A stretch of DNA of 64,000 bases from Sesamum alatum (Eukaryota > Streptophyta > Magnoliopsida > Lamiales > Pedaliaceae): assembly GCA_034509735.1 (NCBI GenBank), contig JACGWO010000012.1, positions 25,759,188 through 25,823,187 on the forward strand, read 5' to 3'. Below the pieces are notes generated by a model that was not told where the DNA came from, ran no database searches, and worked only from the letters and a program-made list of their open reading frames with translations. How positions within the stretch are numbered: position 1 is the first letter of the stretch; every line of letters starts with the position of its first letter. The position numbers were made by a program, and so were the translations under genes. This document shows positions 11,660 through 24,731 of the stretch, piece by piece.

Positions 11660-12982
11660 CATGGCACCGACGACTTTAATAAAAAAATATAAATATCTAT
11701 ATATCACGTAAAAATGCTTAATTATGAAAATTCTGAATTAGGGTTCAAAAGGGCATTAACTTGCTTTTTTTGGGTGGGGGGGGGGATATCTTATCATCCA
11801 TATGTTGTAGGACTCCTATATATATTTAGTTTTGCTCGATGATTGTATAATTAGTTATAAAATTAAAGAAATTCATTAATATGATGTTTAGATTCATAAT
11901 TTCACAATTCATTAATAAGTACAGATTATACATAGTTAAATTCCAAAATTAATTATATTTAAAAGGTTAATAGAAGAAAATAAATGGTTTTTAATAGGAA
12001 TAATGGGTAATAATAAAAATTACAACGGAATTAAAGCTACAAATTGTAGCTTCTGCCACAGACTTGATTTTGATGGAATTCAACCTCAATAGTGATAAAT
12101 ATAAAATGAGGCAAATGATATAAAAAATTTGCCATTTACACTCGAAACACATGTCAATTACAAGATCAAATAGACACTTAGTTAGACTATGCAAACCTGA
12201 CTCCAAATGAAGGATCCCAGTCGTTAATTCTCACTTCAATTGATAGTCGCTATTGTAGACAGTCTATTTTGGCATGATTGATCTATTGTAATAATATTGA
12301 TATTTATAATACCAATTGCCAAACTACCAATTTATTACATTTTTATGTGACTTCTCATTTTTTCCCACTCGGAAGGTTTTTTTTCTTTTTACCGTTCATT
12401 GTAATATATATATATATATATATATATTTTTAATTCACATGTCCAACACATTTATACACATATCTAAATTCAAATACAAGACTCCTATAAAAATTGTTGA
12501 GCCCAAACCAATAGGTTGTTCCCGTGAACCATTTTGAATGCCTTCATATAATCTATTTCTCATTATTATATTGTCCACTAAAGTAGTGGATAATTCTACA
12601 CTTATATAAACGGACATCATTCTTCTTGTTGAAAAAAATATACAAAATATTTGAATATTATTAGTTGAAGGAAGATGTTACTGTTTAACGTAATTTTGAA
12701 CATTACAACTTATTCTGAATGTGTTAGAGTCGAATGTTTGGACCAATGAGTAGATTTGAATTTTCTAAAGAGAGTCGCGTCTCAACCTGAAGATTTTCCT
12801 TAAATCACAATCATAATTGTATTGTATCGACAATAACTATAAATATTTAATATTAATAATATGATATATGTATTGATGGTTGACAATTAAAGTTTATTTA
12901 CATGATCATTCGATACATTAAGAAAAAAAAAAAAGAACTAGAATTAAAAAATGAATAAGACAAATTGCAGTATAAGAAAATG
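11660..12982. other. Gene-free AT-rich intergenic DNA
   Basis: No gene is recognised. Contains a (TA)n microsatellite (about 12404-12427) and short open frames without similarity to any family I know. Confidence 0.55.
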
Positions 12983-12989
12983 AAGAGTT

Positions 12990-13228
12990 ACCAATGATCT
13001 CTTGATCTAGTGGTTAAGGTTGAGGTCTTATGACTTTAGAGATCATGGGTTCGAACCCCACCAATGCGTGGGAGGATGGTCTACTGTATAGTAGGATTAT
13101 GTTTGGGAGGATGGTTTACTATATTATTGATCAAATTATGATTATTGTAATAGTCGATAGAATTGATTGTATTTGATTTATTTCAATTAATAATATTTAT
13201 CGATTTCACTTAAAAAAAAAAAAAAAAA
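12990..13228 (+). mobile_element. tRNA-derived SINE, copy 1 (full length)
   Basis: Starts ACCAATGATCTC. RNA polymerase III A box 'tctagtggttaaggt' (about 13006-13020) and B box 'gggttcgaacccc' (about 13047-13059) show tRNA ancestry. The tail ends in an A-run (about 13212-13230). Flanking duplications aagagtt (12983-12989 and 13229-13235) fit target-primed reverse transcription. It is not a functional tRNA gene, because no acceptor stem can be formed. A sister copy lies at 60163-60448. Confidence 0.9.
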
Positions 13229-13359
13229 AAGAGTTGTGTGAAATTTGATGATGACTGTCCAATCCAAACCTAGGAACACTGAGTCTGCAACCAAGAACAA
13301 ATTCAAAACACGTCAGAGACAGACATATATATAGCCAACTTCCACAAGCAATATGGGAT

Positions 13360-13760
13360 TCATTCACAGTATCTCTGTTAACAACTAATGCCTGTCACAT
13401 CTTCATTCTTACCCTCTCAAGTAGCCCTAACCCCACCCCACCCCCACCCGCAACACACACTTTCACGCATAAGGGGTGGGGTGGGGTGGGTGGGGGGGGT
13501 AGGGTGTTGATGTACGAGTCACGTGAGGTGTTAGAAGTCAAACAGAGGGAAGAAGCTCAAGGGTTTGATGATATGATAAGTAGGTGTTGGGCAGGCACGA
13601 GGCAGCAGTCCCTTTCAGTTGGAATCAGTCAGTCAAACCACAATTTGACCGCAATGACCGGCTATTTGTGGGCCCTGCCACGTGCCCCCAACCCCTCCCC
13701 TCACAATTCACAAGGTAAACAAGAACCCCCCATACACCGTATTATTATTATTTTTGCATA
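13360..13760. other. GC-rich non-coding island with G-runs and a G-box
   Basis: A C-rich block (about 13430-13450) faces a G-rich block (about 13470-13500, several runs of three to eight G). Together they could form a foldback or a G-quadruplex. Further on, 'ggcacgaggcag' (about 13595) and 'ctgccacgtgcc' (about 13676) form near-complementary arms, and the latter contains a CACGTG G-box. No convincing protein is encoded; the 91-codon frame has no family features. Confidence 0.4.
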
Positions 13761-14955
13761 AGTAATTCGGTGTATTATATGTAGTTATAATTGAGATTGA
13801 TATAAGGATTATTTGCGAGAGCTACTGTCTTATAAAAAGTGATTTTGATAGAAAAAAATTTAATATTGCAGAATGAAAAGTAGGTAGTGTTGTAAAAAAT
13901 ATTAAAAGCAGGTAAAAATTAAATTGGGTAGTGTTTGGAAAAAAAAATACTTCTAAAACAAGTTTAATGATTAAAGACTATATTGTCCCCGTATGTTAAA
14001 AAATGCTATTTTTGCTTAATATTTGCACATTTCTCTTGTTTATAATAATTATTTTTTCTCAAAAAATAATAAACTTTATTTTAATTAGTATATCTCATAT
14101 TTTATTTTTAAAAATAATTATCATTTATATTATTTAATTATTCAATACTAATAGAAAAACTAAACGTTATGTAATATAATTGTTCATGCATGCACAATAA
14201 TAAACTTGCAGAATTGACAAAAAAATTTATTTTTCTTAATTAGTCAGAGTAATTTAATTTATATTTTTCTATGATTTAGGAATAATATCATATAATATAG
14301 AAAATAAAATATAAAATTTATAAATTATTAAATATGTGAAATTATAAATTTTTCTAGTGATAAATTATTCAAATTATTTAAAAATTTTAACATCAACTTT
14401 AGATGAGAAATTTTGAAAATAAATTAAAAATGGTAAAATCGAATTGAAATTATGATAATGAGGGTTGAGTAGTCTCAATGGAAGTTGAATTTATTTGCAA
14501 AAAAAAAGTCAAAGCAACTAGAAGCACCCCCAAAGTGCCTCCAGCTTTTGGCTTAAAAGTACTTTTCGTAGCAGTTCCAGAAGCAGAAGTTGGCATCTCA
14601 AACACCTCAAAAGTACTTTTCTACATCCAGAAATTAAAAATTATATTTTTGAAGCTCACTCAAATACTCCCTTAAATCATTACCAAAATGTTAATATTAA
14701 TGAAGAAATATTCTTAAATGTCGTCATTTGAAAGTATATGTGAATTATTAATTAATATATAATTTGATCTTGTTCTAATGACTAATATAATTATTAGTAA
14801 AAAAAATCATGCTTATAAGTTGTGACCACATACACTTAGTAACACATCTATAATAATAATTCAATAACAACGCAAATATAGTGACATATTTATTTGTATC
14901 CATATTGTGTGTGTTAATGATGATTTTTATACATATTCTTTTAATACTAATTACC
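13761..14955. other. Gene-free AT-rich intergenic DNA
   Basis: No gene, RNA or well-delimited element recognised. Confidence 0.5.
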
Positions 14956-14976
14956 ATTGATGAAATATTCTTGCTA

Positions 14977-15092
14977 TAAAACTATGAAAATCATGTGATA
15001 AAGTAAAATCATGAAATATTCTTTTAATTTTAATATGACGATTTTTAATTATCACTATTAAAACTATGAAAATCATGTGATAAAGTAAAATC
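14977..15092. repeat. 34-bp direct repeat pair
   Basis: The 34 bases starting taaaactatgaaaatcatgt are repeated exactly at 14977-15010 and 15059-15092, 82 bp apart. 'atgaaatattctt' also recurs nearby (about 14960 and 15011). A local duplication or a remnant of a small repeat. Confidence 0.85.
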
Positions 15093-15259
15093 CTTCATCT
15101 CTTAATTAAAGTATAGTTAGTGATAATATTATAATTATTACTTGATTTTTTCTTAACTAATCTTCGCTTCTTGTTTTCTTTTTTCAAGTGTACAAAATAT
15201 AGATAAATAAAAATGAAATAGTGTAGTGTCACTAATAACACGACAGATATGTGCTAAAT

Positions 15260-15692
15260 GTACTATATGTCAGAAAATGTGATATTAATGATAAAATATT
15301 GAGTGATAATTTAAAATTATCACTAAAAATATGTATTAAGTGATAATAATTTTTATCTTGTAACTATATAATTGTTAGTGGCAAAAATTGTATATAAATT
15401 TTTCACCAAATATAATTAGTGACATTTTACAGTGACAATTATTATTTGTTGTCATTAGGCCATGATTATAGATGTGTCACTGATTATATTTAATGACAAA
15501 TTTGTGCACCTTTTTTTCCATTAATTTTTGCTAACAATATTTTTTACAAAATAATAGCAATTATTAAAATATTGAAATTCATTATTATGATAAAATAAAT
15601 TTTTTTTTATGAATAATATAATTAGTGACAATATTAAAATTGTTACTAGATTTTTTTTTTTTTTTGTCACTAATCTTCTATTCTTTGTAGTG
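15260..15692 (-). mobile_element. CACTA-type MITE (family G), older copy
   Basis: On the minus strand it begins CACTACAAAGAATAGAAGATTAGTGAC, shown here only by position (15692 leftward). The interior 'gtcactaat/attagtgac' repeats match the intact copy at 58549-58992. The other terminus (about 15260) is degraded. Length is about 433 bp against 444 bp for the intact copy. Confidence 0.72.
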
Positions 15693-15699
15693 TATTTTA

Positions 15700-16990
15700 C
15701 ACGACACCTTTAGATAAATATAGTTTAAAGAGTATATGACAACAGTATAGATATATAAAAGTAAAGCTTAATTATTAAAAACTTATATTTTAAGTATAAT
15801 ACTTTGCCTGATCCTTAAGATACGTCAATGACATTTGTTTTCTTTCCCACATATAAAATAATTATACAATAATATACTGAGGACCACGCAGAATTATAAT
15901 TTTAAATATGATCATACTTTATAATATTTGATAAAAATATTTATTTGTAAACTTGATTTTATAGATATCTCAAATCTCTATTCAAACTTTTGAGTGTTAC
16001 TATATATAATTAAAATAATTCAAAGCTTTGATTTACAAAAGTGGGACATAATTTATAATGTCTCCAGCTATAAGTACACTTTTTATGACTATCGTTGGGA
16101 AAAAAACATTTTGATTCCTTGTGTACAATGTTGCAAAAGTAACTTGACATGGTCCACTTTTTTTTTTTTTTAACTTGATTACTTTGCTAATAATGTCTAA
16201 TCTTAGTTGAAATAGGTAAATTAATGATGTGGAACAGCTGAGTTTCTTGCTAATGAATCCAACTATGTTAATTTTCTAATTAATTAATGATGAAATATGT
16301 ATACTATTTTTTTTCGACTCTATCGATCCTTTTAAGTTTTCTATAAATCATTGATATTTAAATAATTCAAAGCTTATATATATATATTTTGAATTAGACG
16401 CAATTAACTTTATTAATCGAAAGTAAAATTATTACATTCAGTTTTGTCGGCTATCAATATCGAATAGAGACAATTACTATCAATCATATCTACAATATCA
16501 CATAAACTAACACTTAATTATTACAACAACAAATGAACTTTATTTCTGAAAATTCTAAAAAACAGGTACAATTAACTTTATTTCTTTCTCTTTATATCTA
16601 TACTAATATAAAAAAGAAATTCGTCCATCACTCATAATTGACGATTTGTGACACCACAATACTGAATTTTAAAATATTAATTATATTTTTTGTATCAATA
16701 CAATCAGTTATTTATTTTAAATGATCTACGTCATCTTGTGATTATCAATATGCTATTGTATTCGTCTTTCTTTACACTCATATTAATGACTTGACTCATC
16801 TTTAATCATACATTGATTAAAAGCGCGCAAGTGTTACGTGACACAATAATTATGTTAATTAATTGACTTATTTTTAATCATATATGGATTAAAATTGCAT
16901 CAGTATTACCTGACACAGTGATTAATAATAAAAAGAAATGAAAAAAGCACTTGAGAAAATAGAAACAAACAAAACCTATTAGTTGTGATT
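15700..16990. other. Gene-free AT-rich intergenic DNA
   Basis: No gene recognised. The near-duplicate phrase 'cttatttttaatcatatatggatta' resembles sequence about 60 bp upstream ('ttaatcatacattgatta'), indicating a small local duplication at about 16795-16915. Confidence 0.45.
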
Positions 16991-17560
16991 GGCAAGTGCA
17001 TCTACCAGCAGTGGTAGTAGGTGTACTTTTTTCTTACATATTGGATGGAGATAAAGCTGTGTGTGTGTGTATCTGCAACCTTAAAATGAGTCCTCCACCC
17101 ACCCCACCCCCTACCCCTACCCCACCCCCACCCCCCACAATTTCCGGGCAGCAGAACCAAGGTGGTTGCCCAATGCAAGTGCTTCTTTTTGTATCAAAGT
17201 CATAAAAATCCAGACACCAACTGACTCATGAGAAGCCACCATCACCACCACCACCACAACGTCTCATTAATCACACCCAGACACAAACAAAAATTTTAGC
17301 AAAAAAATGTTGTAATAAAATACGAAGAAAGAGAGATTAGGGTTTTGTCAGTTCATCAGTGCAGCAGCAGCAGACTGACACAAACTGCTCTTCTTCAAAG
17401 AGTTCATGAATCGTGTGTAATATATATATATGTTTAAATCCCAATCTGGTTTAATTCAGAAGATCTAGCAGTGTCTCTTCATGCCAACATATCCATCCTG
17501 TCTACATCATACATCGCCATCATCACTCTACCCACTACTCTCATCACCTCTCTCTACCTA
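16990..17560. other. Low-AT non-coding stretch with C-rich and CAC/CAG tracts
   Basis: Contains a C-rich run (about 17094-17137), a CAC-repeat (about 17240-17262) and a CAG-repeat (about 17363-17373). A short perfect hairpin is formed by 'gtcagt' and 'actgac' (about 17348-17380), and CT-rich sequence runs to about 17560. It resembles a 5' leader or promoter in composition, but no gene follows. The 69-codon frame is compositional. Confidence 0.35.
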
Positions 17561-17610
17561 TTTAAATATACATAGTTAATCTTGAAAATGATTTTTGTGA
17601 TAAAATATAA

Positions 17611-17885
17611 GAATAATTATATTTACGTTCCTATCTATAGTTTATTTATACAAATTATCTTTATATTTTATATAATTATAAAAATCATCCTTAATAGTAA
17701 AAAAATAGAGATAATTAGTGTAATAATGTCGATACTTTTAATGGGTGTAAGTGTAATTTTATAAAAAAATAGGGATGGTTTGTGTAAAAGATGCTTACAT
17801 TTTAGTGGGTGTATGTGTAATTATTTAAAAAATAGGATTTGGATAAACAAACCATAAATTAGGGGATATAAATGTAATTATCCCT
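17611..17885. mobile_element. Mutator-like MITE related to family E
   Basis: Arms 'attatatttacgttcc' (left) and 'atataaatgtaattatccc' (right) are inverted repeats. aaaatataa flanks both sides (17602-17610, 17886-17894), and the match continues for 17 bp in total. A 60-codon open frame starting just upstream at 17582 reads into the element and is not a gene. Confidence 0.7.
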
Positions 17886-18014
17886 AAAATATAAGAATAA
17901 TTGAAAGATAAGTTTTTTATATGAGTTGGGATGGACTATTTTATGACAAAAGAAAGTACCTGACATGATATATATATAGATATATATTTTAAGAAATGAT
18001 TTTTGAAAATAATA

Positions 18015-18120
18015 AAAATTTTAGTTGAGGTCTTACAGCGAAAGGTTGTGGATTTAAATACTAGGAATATGAGTATATGTCTACTTGAATAGTAATTTTT
18101 TGTTTATTTATATAGTTTTA
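18015..18120 (+). mobile_element. Possible tRNA-derived SINE remnant
   Basis: 'agttgaggtcttac' followed by 'ggttgtggatttaaatact' resembles the middle and B-box part of the SINE at 12990, but it is degraded and the ends are not visible. Confidence 0.3.
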
Positions 18121-18759
18121 ATGTATTTGTTGATTTTTATTATTGATGTATTGAATGATGTTGTTGAATCACATATCGTAAAAAATAAAAAATTATTGTC
18201 TGAATTACATCTCAAAAATTCAAATGATAATAGTAAATTTGGAACTGAAGCAGTTTGCAGATTTCAGTTTATTTTTAAACTAATATATTACTTTGATCGG
18301 AAAGTAATTAGTCATGGCATATTATTATTTAGAGGCCGTTTTAGAAAACATTATTATTATTATGTAAAGTATGTTTATAGTCTATTTTCTAAAAAAATTG
18401 GGATATTTCAAGTAAGAAGAAATGTATCGTAGTCGATAGTCACTTACTGCCTTTTTAATTATTATATGTAGCAGTTGATGAGTAGGGCTCATAATGCAAT
18501 TTAGGATTTGTATTTTATTGCAGCTGTATACTTTAGACCCAATATTTATAACAATGTTATATTTTCCAAGTTTCATTTATTTTAGAAACTAGGAGAAATA
18601 TAATTTTTCATTAGAGTTAATTATTATATTTAAAAGTAAAAAATTATGTCGAAATAATTATGATCGAGCAAGAACTATTAATGTTGTTTTTGTAAGATAT
18701 ATCACTAGATGAAAATTTACTTTTTACGATTTTATTGGTTATGAACTAAAACCCCTGAT

Positions 18760-18985
18760 AAATAATTATTATTAATCATAATTAAACATAATCGTTGCAA
18801 AAACTTAGATTATTTACCATGGAAACTATTTTTGCCATAGCTCAAATGTTTTTGCCATGATATATGTTTTAGCCACACTCACAAAAAATTACGGCCAACA
18901 ACCATTGCGTGGCCGTGGTGAATGACAATTATTACGGCTGATAATTAGCCATGATTAAATGTTAAATTATTTCTATTATGTCCAG
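18760..18985. mobile_element. Degraded family F (CACTA-type) MITE
   Basis: The interior is shared with 8224-8554: 'gccacactcacaaaaa', 'gcgtggccgtggtgaatg' and 'ttagccatgattaaatgtta'. Termini have decayed, so limits are approximate. Confidence 0.6.
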
Positions 18986-20069
18986 ATATTATATAGCTAA
19001 AAACCATAATAAATATTTTAATCATAGATAAATTTATGGCTAATTTTGATTAATCATAATTAAAATTTAAATTTTTACATTAATATTTTTTTATTATAGA
19101 AGATATTATTGATTTGTCATAATTTTTAAGCTATAGTAATTTATAACATAAAGAATCATTTTTTTTTAATAGTGAAACCTAATATTTGTATCAGTTCATT
19201 TATTTCCTCATGTTAATAAATAAATAGTGCTCCTATAAAAGTTGATTCTGACCAGATGTGATCAGAACCAAACAACCTAGGTACATGATAAATGTATATA
19301 TAGTTTACAGAGAATTATCAGTCACGTAATAAATGTATTATATTCATAATATGATTGACAATTCAATCGTATCAAATCTGATTAAAATAAGAATTTTTCA
19401 CATTTATTATTAACCAATAATGTTGATCTAGTGAATTAGTGTACAAAAAGGAGATAATCAAAGTGTGAATAGGGGCATTTTCTTTGTTTATAGCGTCAAA
19501 CCTCATGGAAAGAAATTCCTATCATTTCTTTTTCCTAATGGTTGACCGATTGATATTATTATATATAACAACCATTTTGTTAATAACTTTACTCCCAGAT
19601 CTAGTTAATTTTAAATCACTGCAAAAAATTTTCTTTATTATACTAATAATATTCAAGTCAAATAAAAATAATTGTGGTAAAGTACGTACAGGGGTAATTA
19701 ATTAAACTTCAGCCCTTTTTCCCCCAGGTTTGATTCATCATTTCTTGATTCTGCATTTGCAATATATTAATGTGCAGAGGAGACTTTCGTGGAATTTTAA
19801 ATTGTTTCAAAGAAGAAAATAAATAAATATTGTGGGACATTACAAAATAAAAATAAATAAATGAGTATTTTACCAGGAAGATGAGGTTGAAAGAACCCTT
19901 CCTTAGACTTTTGGAATTTAATTATACGAAGACCAACGCAATAAATTTAAAATAATTAATGGTCTCACTAGCTATATATATATATATATATGTATTTATT
20001 TCCTTAATTGTCTAGTTTATATATAATTCCATGTAGTTTAACTTACGACAAAAAATTGATTGTTCCATG

Positions 20070-20345
20070 TACTATAACTATGGTTTAAAAATCATAATAA
20101 ATCAATATTATGTACAACGGTCAGACAAAATTGATGCAAAAACTTAAGTTTTAATCATGGTTATCTAAGATCAAAATATTTGTCACAGTTTTTAACTGTA
20201 GCAAATGTTTTGCGCCTCACTTGCAAAAACAACAACTAATAGCCGTTGTGTAGTCGTGATTAATTAATATCCACCATAATTTTTCACTTTTAACTATGTT
20301 AATTAACGACAGTTGTTAAAAATAATATTTCTTCTATGATTACTT
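20070..20345. mobile_element. Degraded family F (CACTA-type) MITE
   Basis: Shares 'cctcacttgcaaaaacaac', 'gccgttgtgtagtcgtg' and the flanking inverted motifs with the family F copies. Termini are not intact. Confidence 0.6.
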
Positions 20346-20349
20346 GATA

Positions 20350-23300
20350 GAAAATACTACTGAGAGTTGACAAAAATAAAAAATAAATATATTTTCACCA
20401 CATTATTTCAAAACTTGAGAGTAAATAATATCACATCGAGCTTTTTTTTTTCCTTTAAAATGAAAAAACCCACCATTTATGTCAAGAATTTCTCTACATT
20501 TCTCAACCTCATGAACTTATAAGGCATCGGACAAATCTTTTTACTCAAATTAAATTTGATCAAATTGAATCAATCGTATAATTAGTGTAACACTCTTTTT
20601 AGCTATATATAAATCATACAAAAAAAGTACGTTATACTTAATTATAATTATATGATTAATTCATATTTAATCAGATCAGATTCGAACTACAATTTTTCCT
20701 TAACCATGGTATCGAAAGTTCACACATACCTATCAACCTCACAACTGTGAGAAAATTTCAAAGCAAAAAATTTACAATCTTTTTTCGGCCCTCACAAGTA
20801 GTGCTCCGGTGGTGATGATACTTGTCCGAAACTTGTCGTCTTGTGTCGTAATAATCCATTAATTAACAACTTTTTCTTGATAATCTCAATGCCCATTAAG
20901 TCACCATCCACCAATAGGAACGCGTTTACGGACTCAATTAAAGCTATTAACTTCGTCCTAATCCCATACTTAAAGTCCGAGGTCCCCACCATCTTTCTTA
21001 CCTAAACATTATTTGTCTTTCTCCTTTGAAAAGGAACACCATTCAATTTTCTAATTCAAATCACATAGTATTTTTTATTTTATTTAATATGTATATATAT
21101 TCTATGTATATAAAAATTATGTTATTTATTTTATTTAAAAGAAGAATTTATAAAGCATGATTGTTAAATTCAATCTGCTTTTCTGACGGGGTGAAATTAA
21201 GTGTATTTGTGGATGCGCGTAAGAGAATGATTTTGATTATAGGGTTAAGGTTGACCAACTCTCGTATTTCTTTTTCTTAGATGAAATTGAGTTAAATTTG
21301 TTATAGGTACTCCGATTATAGGAATTTAATTGCCATGTTATTGCAATAGTGTCCAACTTGATTGTTGCAGCGTCATTGAACATTCAACTCAATTTTTATT
21401 ACAACGATATCATACATATACTATCCTGTAGAATCGTGACGAGTTCTATATATTTATCAGAATTCCAATTCGCGATATTTATAGGATGTTTCGTTAAATT
21501 TGTTTGAAAAACTTTAGAAGCTCAGAGTACATACTGTAAAATATGTTTAGAATTTATAAGATATTGAATTTTTTTTTAAAGAGAAACTGATTAAAAAAAC
21601 AAAATGAGCTTATAAATATTGGAAAAAAATTACAATTTTTTAGTCTGAAAAAATCATAAGTTGACCGTGGATGTGCATGTGTTGTACACCTGACACGCTA
21701 ATTTGCAATTTTTTTCGATTAATTCATGAATTCTTGCCGGATTGTCCTCAACTTAGTAATTTTGTATGGTATGAATAAGGCTGAAAGAGTTTGGTAAAAT
21801 TCTTGAAAAATAAATCATGTATCAACATTTTATTCTTGAATACCATAAGTTCCTTTTAAAAAAAACCAAAAAACTAATTAACAAATTTTATTGTTCTATT
21901 TTATAAACTTTCAAATATTTAATAAAATATTCCAAAGTCATCCGTTCAAATAAAAAACTAGTAACTGAACCAATAAATACTATTATGAATCTAAACAAAC
22001 TGTTAGATCTTGTTCGACGAATACTAATAATATTTTACGAAAATTAATGTAATCATGCAATTACCGGTGAATTTAACCTTTCTCCTACAATGGGGAGGGC
22101 AAGATTGGGACCATATAGATGTTTGTTCCACCAACTTTATAATATGCTAATTTGAGCAAGTCCAAGGTTATGTCTATGTGATGGCAATAATTATATCAAA
22201 CAGCTGGCTGTGGACCTCGACCATTTTTGACATTATTAAACATTGGACTTTTGTATTAAACCCCATCCACTCAATAATTCTTTTTATAAAAAACAACTTT
22301 TTAGTATTACTAGGTGATATTAATAAATAATAATTAGTACAAGTTTTAAGGTTAATTGAACATGAAATAAGAGGTGCAGAATGAGTTATAACGTACCATT
22401 AAATATAATTAATTATATGTAAGAATCATATATTTTAAGAAAAAAAAAAAGAAGAACATTTGATGTTTAATTTAAAATATGACTATGTTTCGAATCATTT
22501 GAGATCAATTGGTTAGGGTGGGATCGAAAATGCCTAGATTTCAGGATGATTTAGTCCAACAATGATTTGATTGATGAGCACTAACTCTACTTTTTCTTTG
22601 GATCAATCTCTATATTTTATTTCATAATTTTTAATTTGTTTTTACTTAGGTAGATATGAAGATATCAAACAAAGTAATAATTAATTTTTTTCCTATATAT
22701 TTATATATCTTAGTTGCAGGGAGCAAAACTATAGATTAGTGAAATATATAATCCCAAAAACTGAAGATTTATTTTTATATGATATCCATTAAGGGTGTAC
22801 GTAGCCAAGATTAATTAATATAATACTAGTTAATTAAATATTATTAATAATTAACAAACAAATGCTTCAATCTAGATCTATACATGATTGGTTCCAATTT
22901 TTAAAATATAACAACAAAATGATTGCATTTATACTTATCTATAAAATTAATCGCGGTCAAATACTTAAAAATAGATTATTTTTTTCCATTTATGAGGCTA
23001 AATAGTGTATCAATTAACTATTCGTGTTTTTAATTCTACCATAATATTTCTGTTCTCTTAATGTTGAAAAGGTTTCAATCGAGACAACTTTTGACTGTTC
23101 TGACGACGACTTTGTTTGTGTTGCAGGTCGTCTTTCTTTGTCACTGAATTCCATATTGATGAGGAAAATTTGACGTTTTGATCTCCGGTCGAAATTAGGC
23201 AAAATCAAAACCTAAAACAATATTGATTTATATAAAGTTACTATTTTTATTTTTATAAAAAAAAAAAATGAACAGTAAATTTGTCGGAGAAAAGGCTACT

Positions 23301-24731
23301 AATTAAGGTTAATGTTGTGATAATTTGAGTGGATATATAGGTAGGTTTGATTTTACTTTCATGGTAATAACTTTTAGAAAGGGGCAGATCCTTGTCTGGG
23401 ACTATGGGGTACTTATGACAAGTTACTTAAATAAATTGAATTATCTTTTATTTGGTGGATATATATATATTATATATATTATATAAATATATTTATTTTA
23501 AATGTAAAGCTGCGAATATTGCTTAATTAAATATTCCCTTAAAAGAAACTAGAATCATTTGCCCACGAGATGTATAATTAAATGATTAATTAATTGTGAA
23601 GAATATTCGTGCTTTTATTTTCTTTCTTTAAAGGAAACCTATTTTCGAAGTTAGAATTTTCTTATTATTTGTTTAATTATTTTCTTCATAGACCTTAATT
23701 TTTTGCATAGTTTAAAAAAAATGGACATGTTTTCTGGTTGATTTAATATTATGTGAAAAACTAAAGAAATAAAGGGGGAAAAAAAAAGAATATGTTACCA
23801 TTTGTTTTATATTTTGTAAGTAATACTTAAATATATAATCGAAAGTAAAAAATCAAGAATCTCCATGATCAATAAGAGCGCGTGTACGCACGCGTTATAT
23901 TTATATATATTTGTGCACATAACCGTATGATACAAAAAAGTTTATATTAGTTGAAAATTTTGGACATATAAATAAAATTTTGTGGTGAAGGGTTATTTTA
24001 ACCCGTCCCATTGCGTGCAAATTTTCTTTTTATCAATGAGTGGTAACAAGATTCGAGCCCAAATCATTATGTTTGATAGGACTTAAACGATCACTTTTTC
24101 TAAAAAATTAAACTATTAAAAATAAAAAATAATTTAATATTAATATCTTAACATTTACATTATTTTCAGTATTTAAAAAATCGCATTATAGGGACTTTTT
24201 GCAATATATTTTTGTTTATTCAACACATATATACGTAGATCAAGAAGAGAGAAAACGCTATTCCCTCCTGAAAAGAATGGGCTGCAAACCCATAAGTTGC
24301 TACTTTAATTAGTAAGGCCCATTAGGATATAAAGCCCAATTACAATTCCTCAAAGCCCACTGAATGTTGTATTCTTGGGCCCCAAGTTTGCAATAAACAA
24401 GTAGTTTTGCCTCAATAAACAAAATTTTGTTATTTTAAAAAAAATATATCATATAAATTAAAATAATAATACGAAACCAATAAAAGGGTGTTTGGGTGAA
24501 TTTATAAATTTTTAGAAACACTTTATTAGATACTTGAAAGCTTATAAGATAATGTATTTTAGCGAAATTAGAACATGCAACTTATGAAATATTAGTCCGA
24601 AAAAATGGTCAAATTATTGTCAAAAGTTTATGAGAATATCTTCGAAATATAAGTAAAATTTGTTAGGACCTTGTGGAATTCAATTATACGTAAAACGGAA
24701 CAAACCTCTAAAATCGAGTAAGTATAATTTA
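20350..24731. other. Gene-free AT-rich intergenic DNA
   Basis: No supported gene. Short minus-strand frames at 20792-20992 and 23014-23208 lack recognisable domains. A B-box-like 'gattcgagccc' (about 24051) may mark a SINE remnant. Short AT repeats occur at about 23460-23490. Confidence 0.5.

Noticed and set aside
12990..13070. Functional tRNA gene
   Set aside because: A and B boxes are present, but no acceptor stem forms, and an A-tail and target duplication identify a SINE.
13593..13690. Possible miRNA precursor around 'ggcacgaggcag' and 'ctgccacgtgcc'
   Set aside because: The arms pair for about 12 bases and then diverge, too short for a plant miRNA duplex.
17348..17400. Possible miRNA precursor (short hairpin with CAG repeats)
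   Set aside because: Only a six-base stem, and no match to any plant miRNA I know.
20792..20992. Minus-strand frame of 66 codons with a rather protein-like composition
   Set aside because: No domain recognised, no neighbouring exons with good splice sites found. Could be an exon remnant, but unsupported.
23014..23208. Minus-strand frame of 64 codons (MEFSDKERRPATQ...)
   Set aside because: No family similarity seen and surroundings AT-rich.
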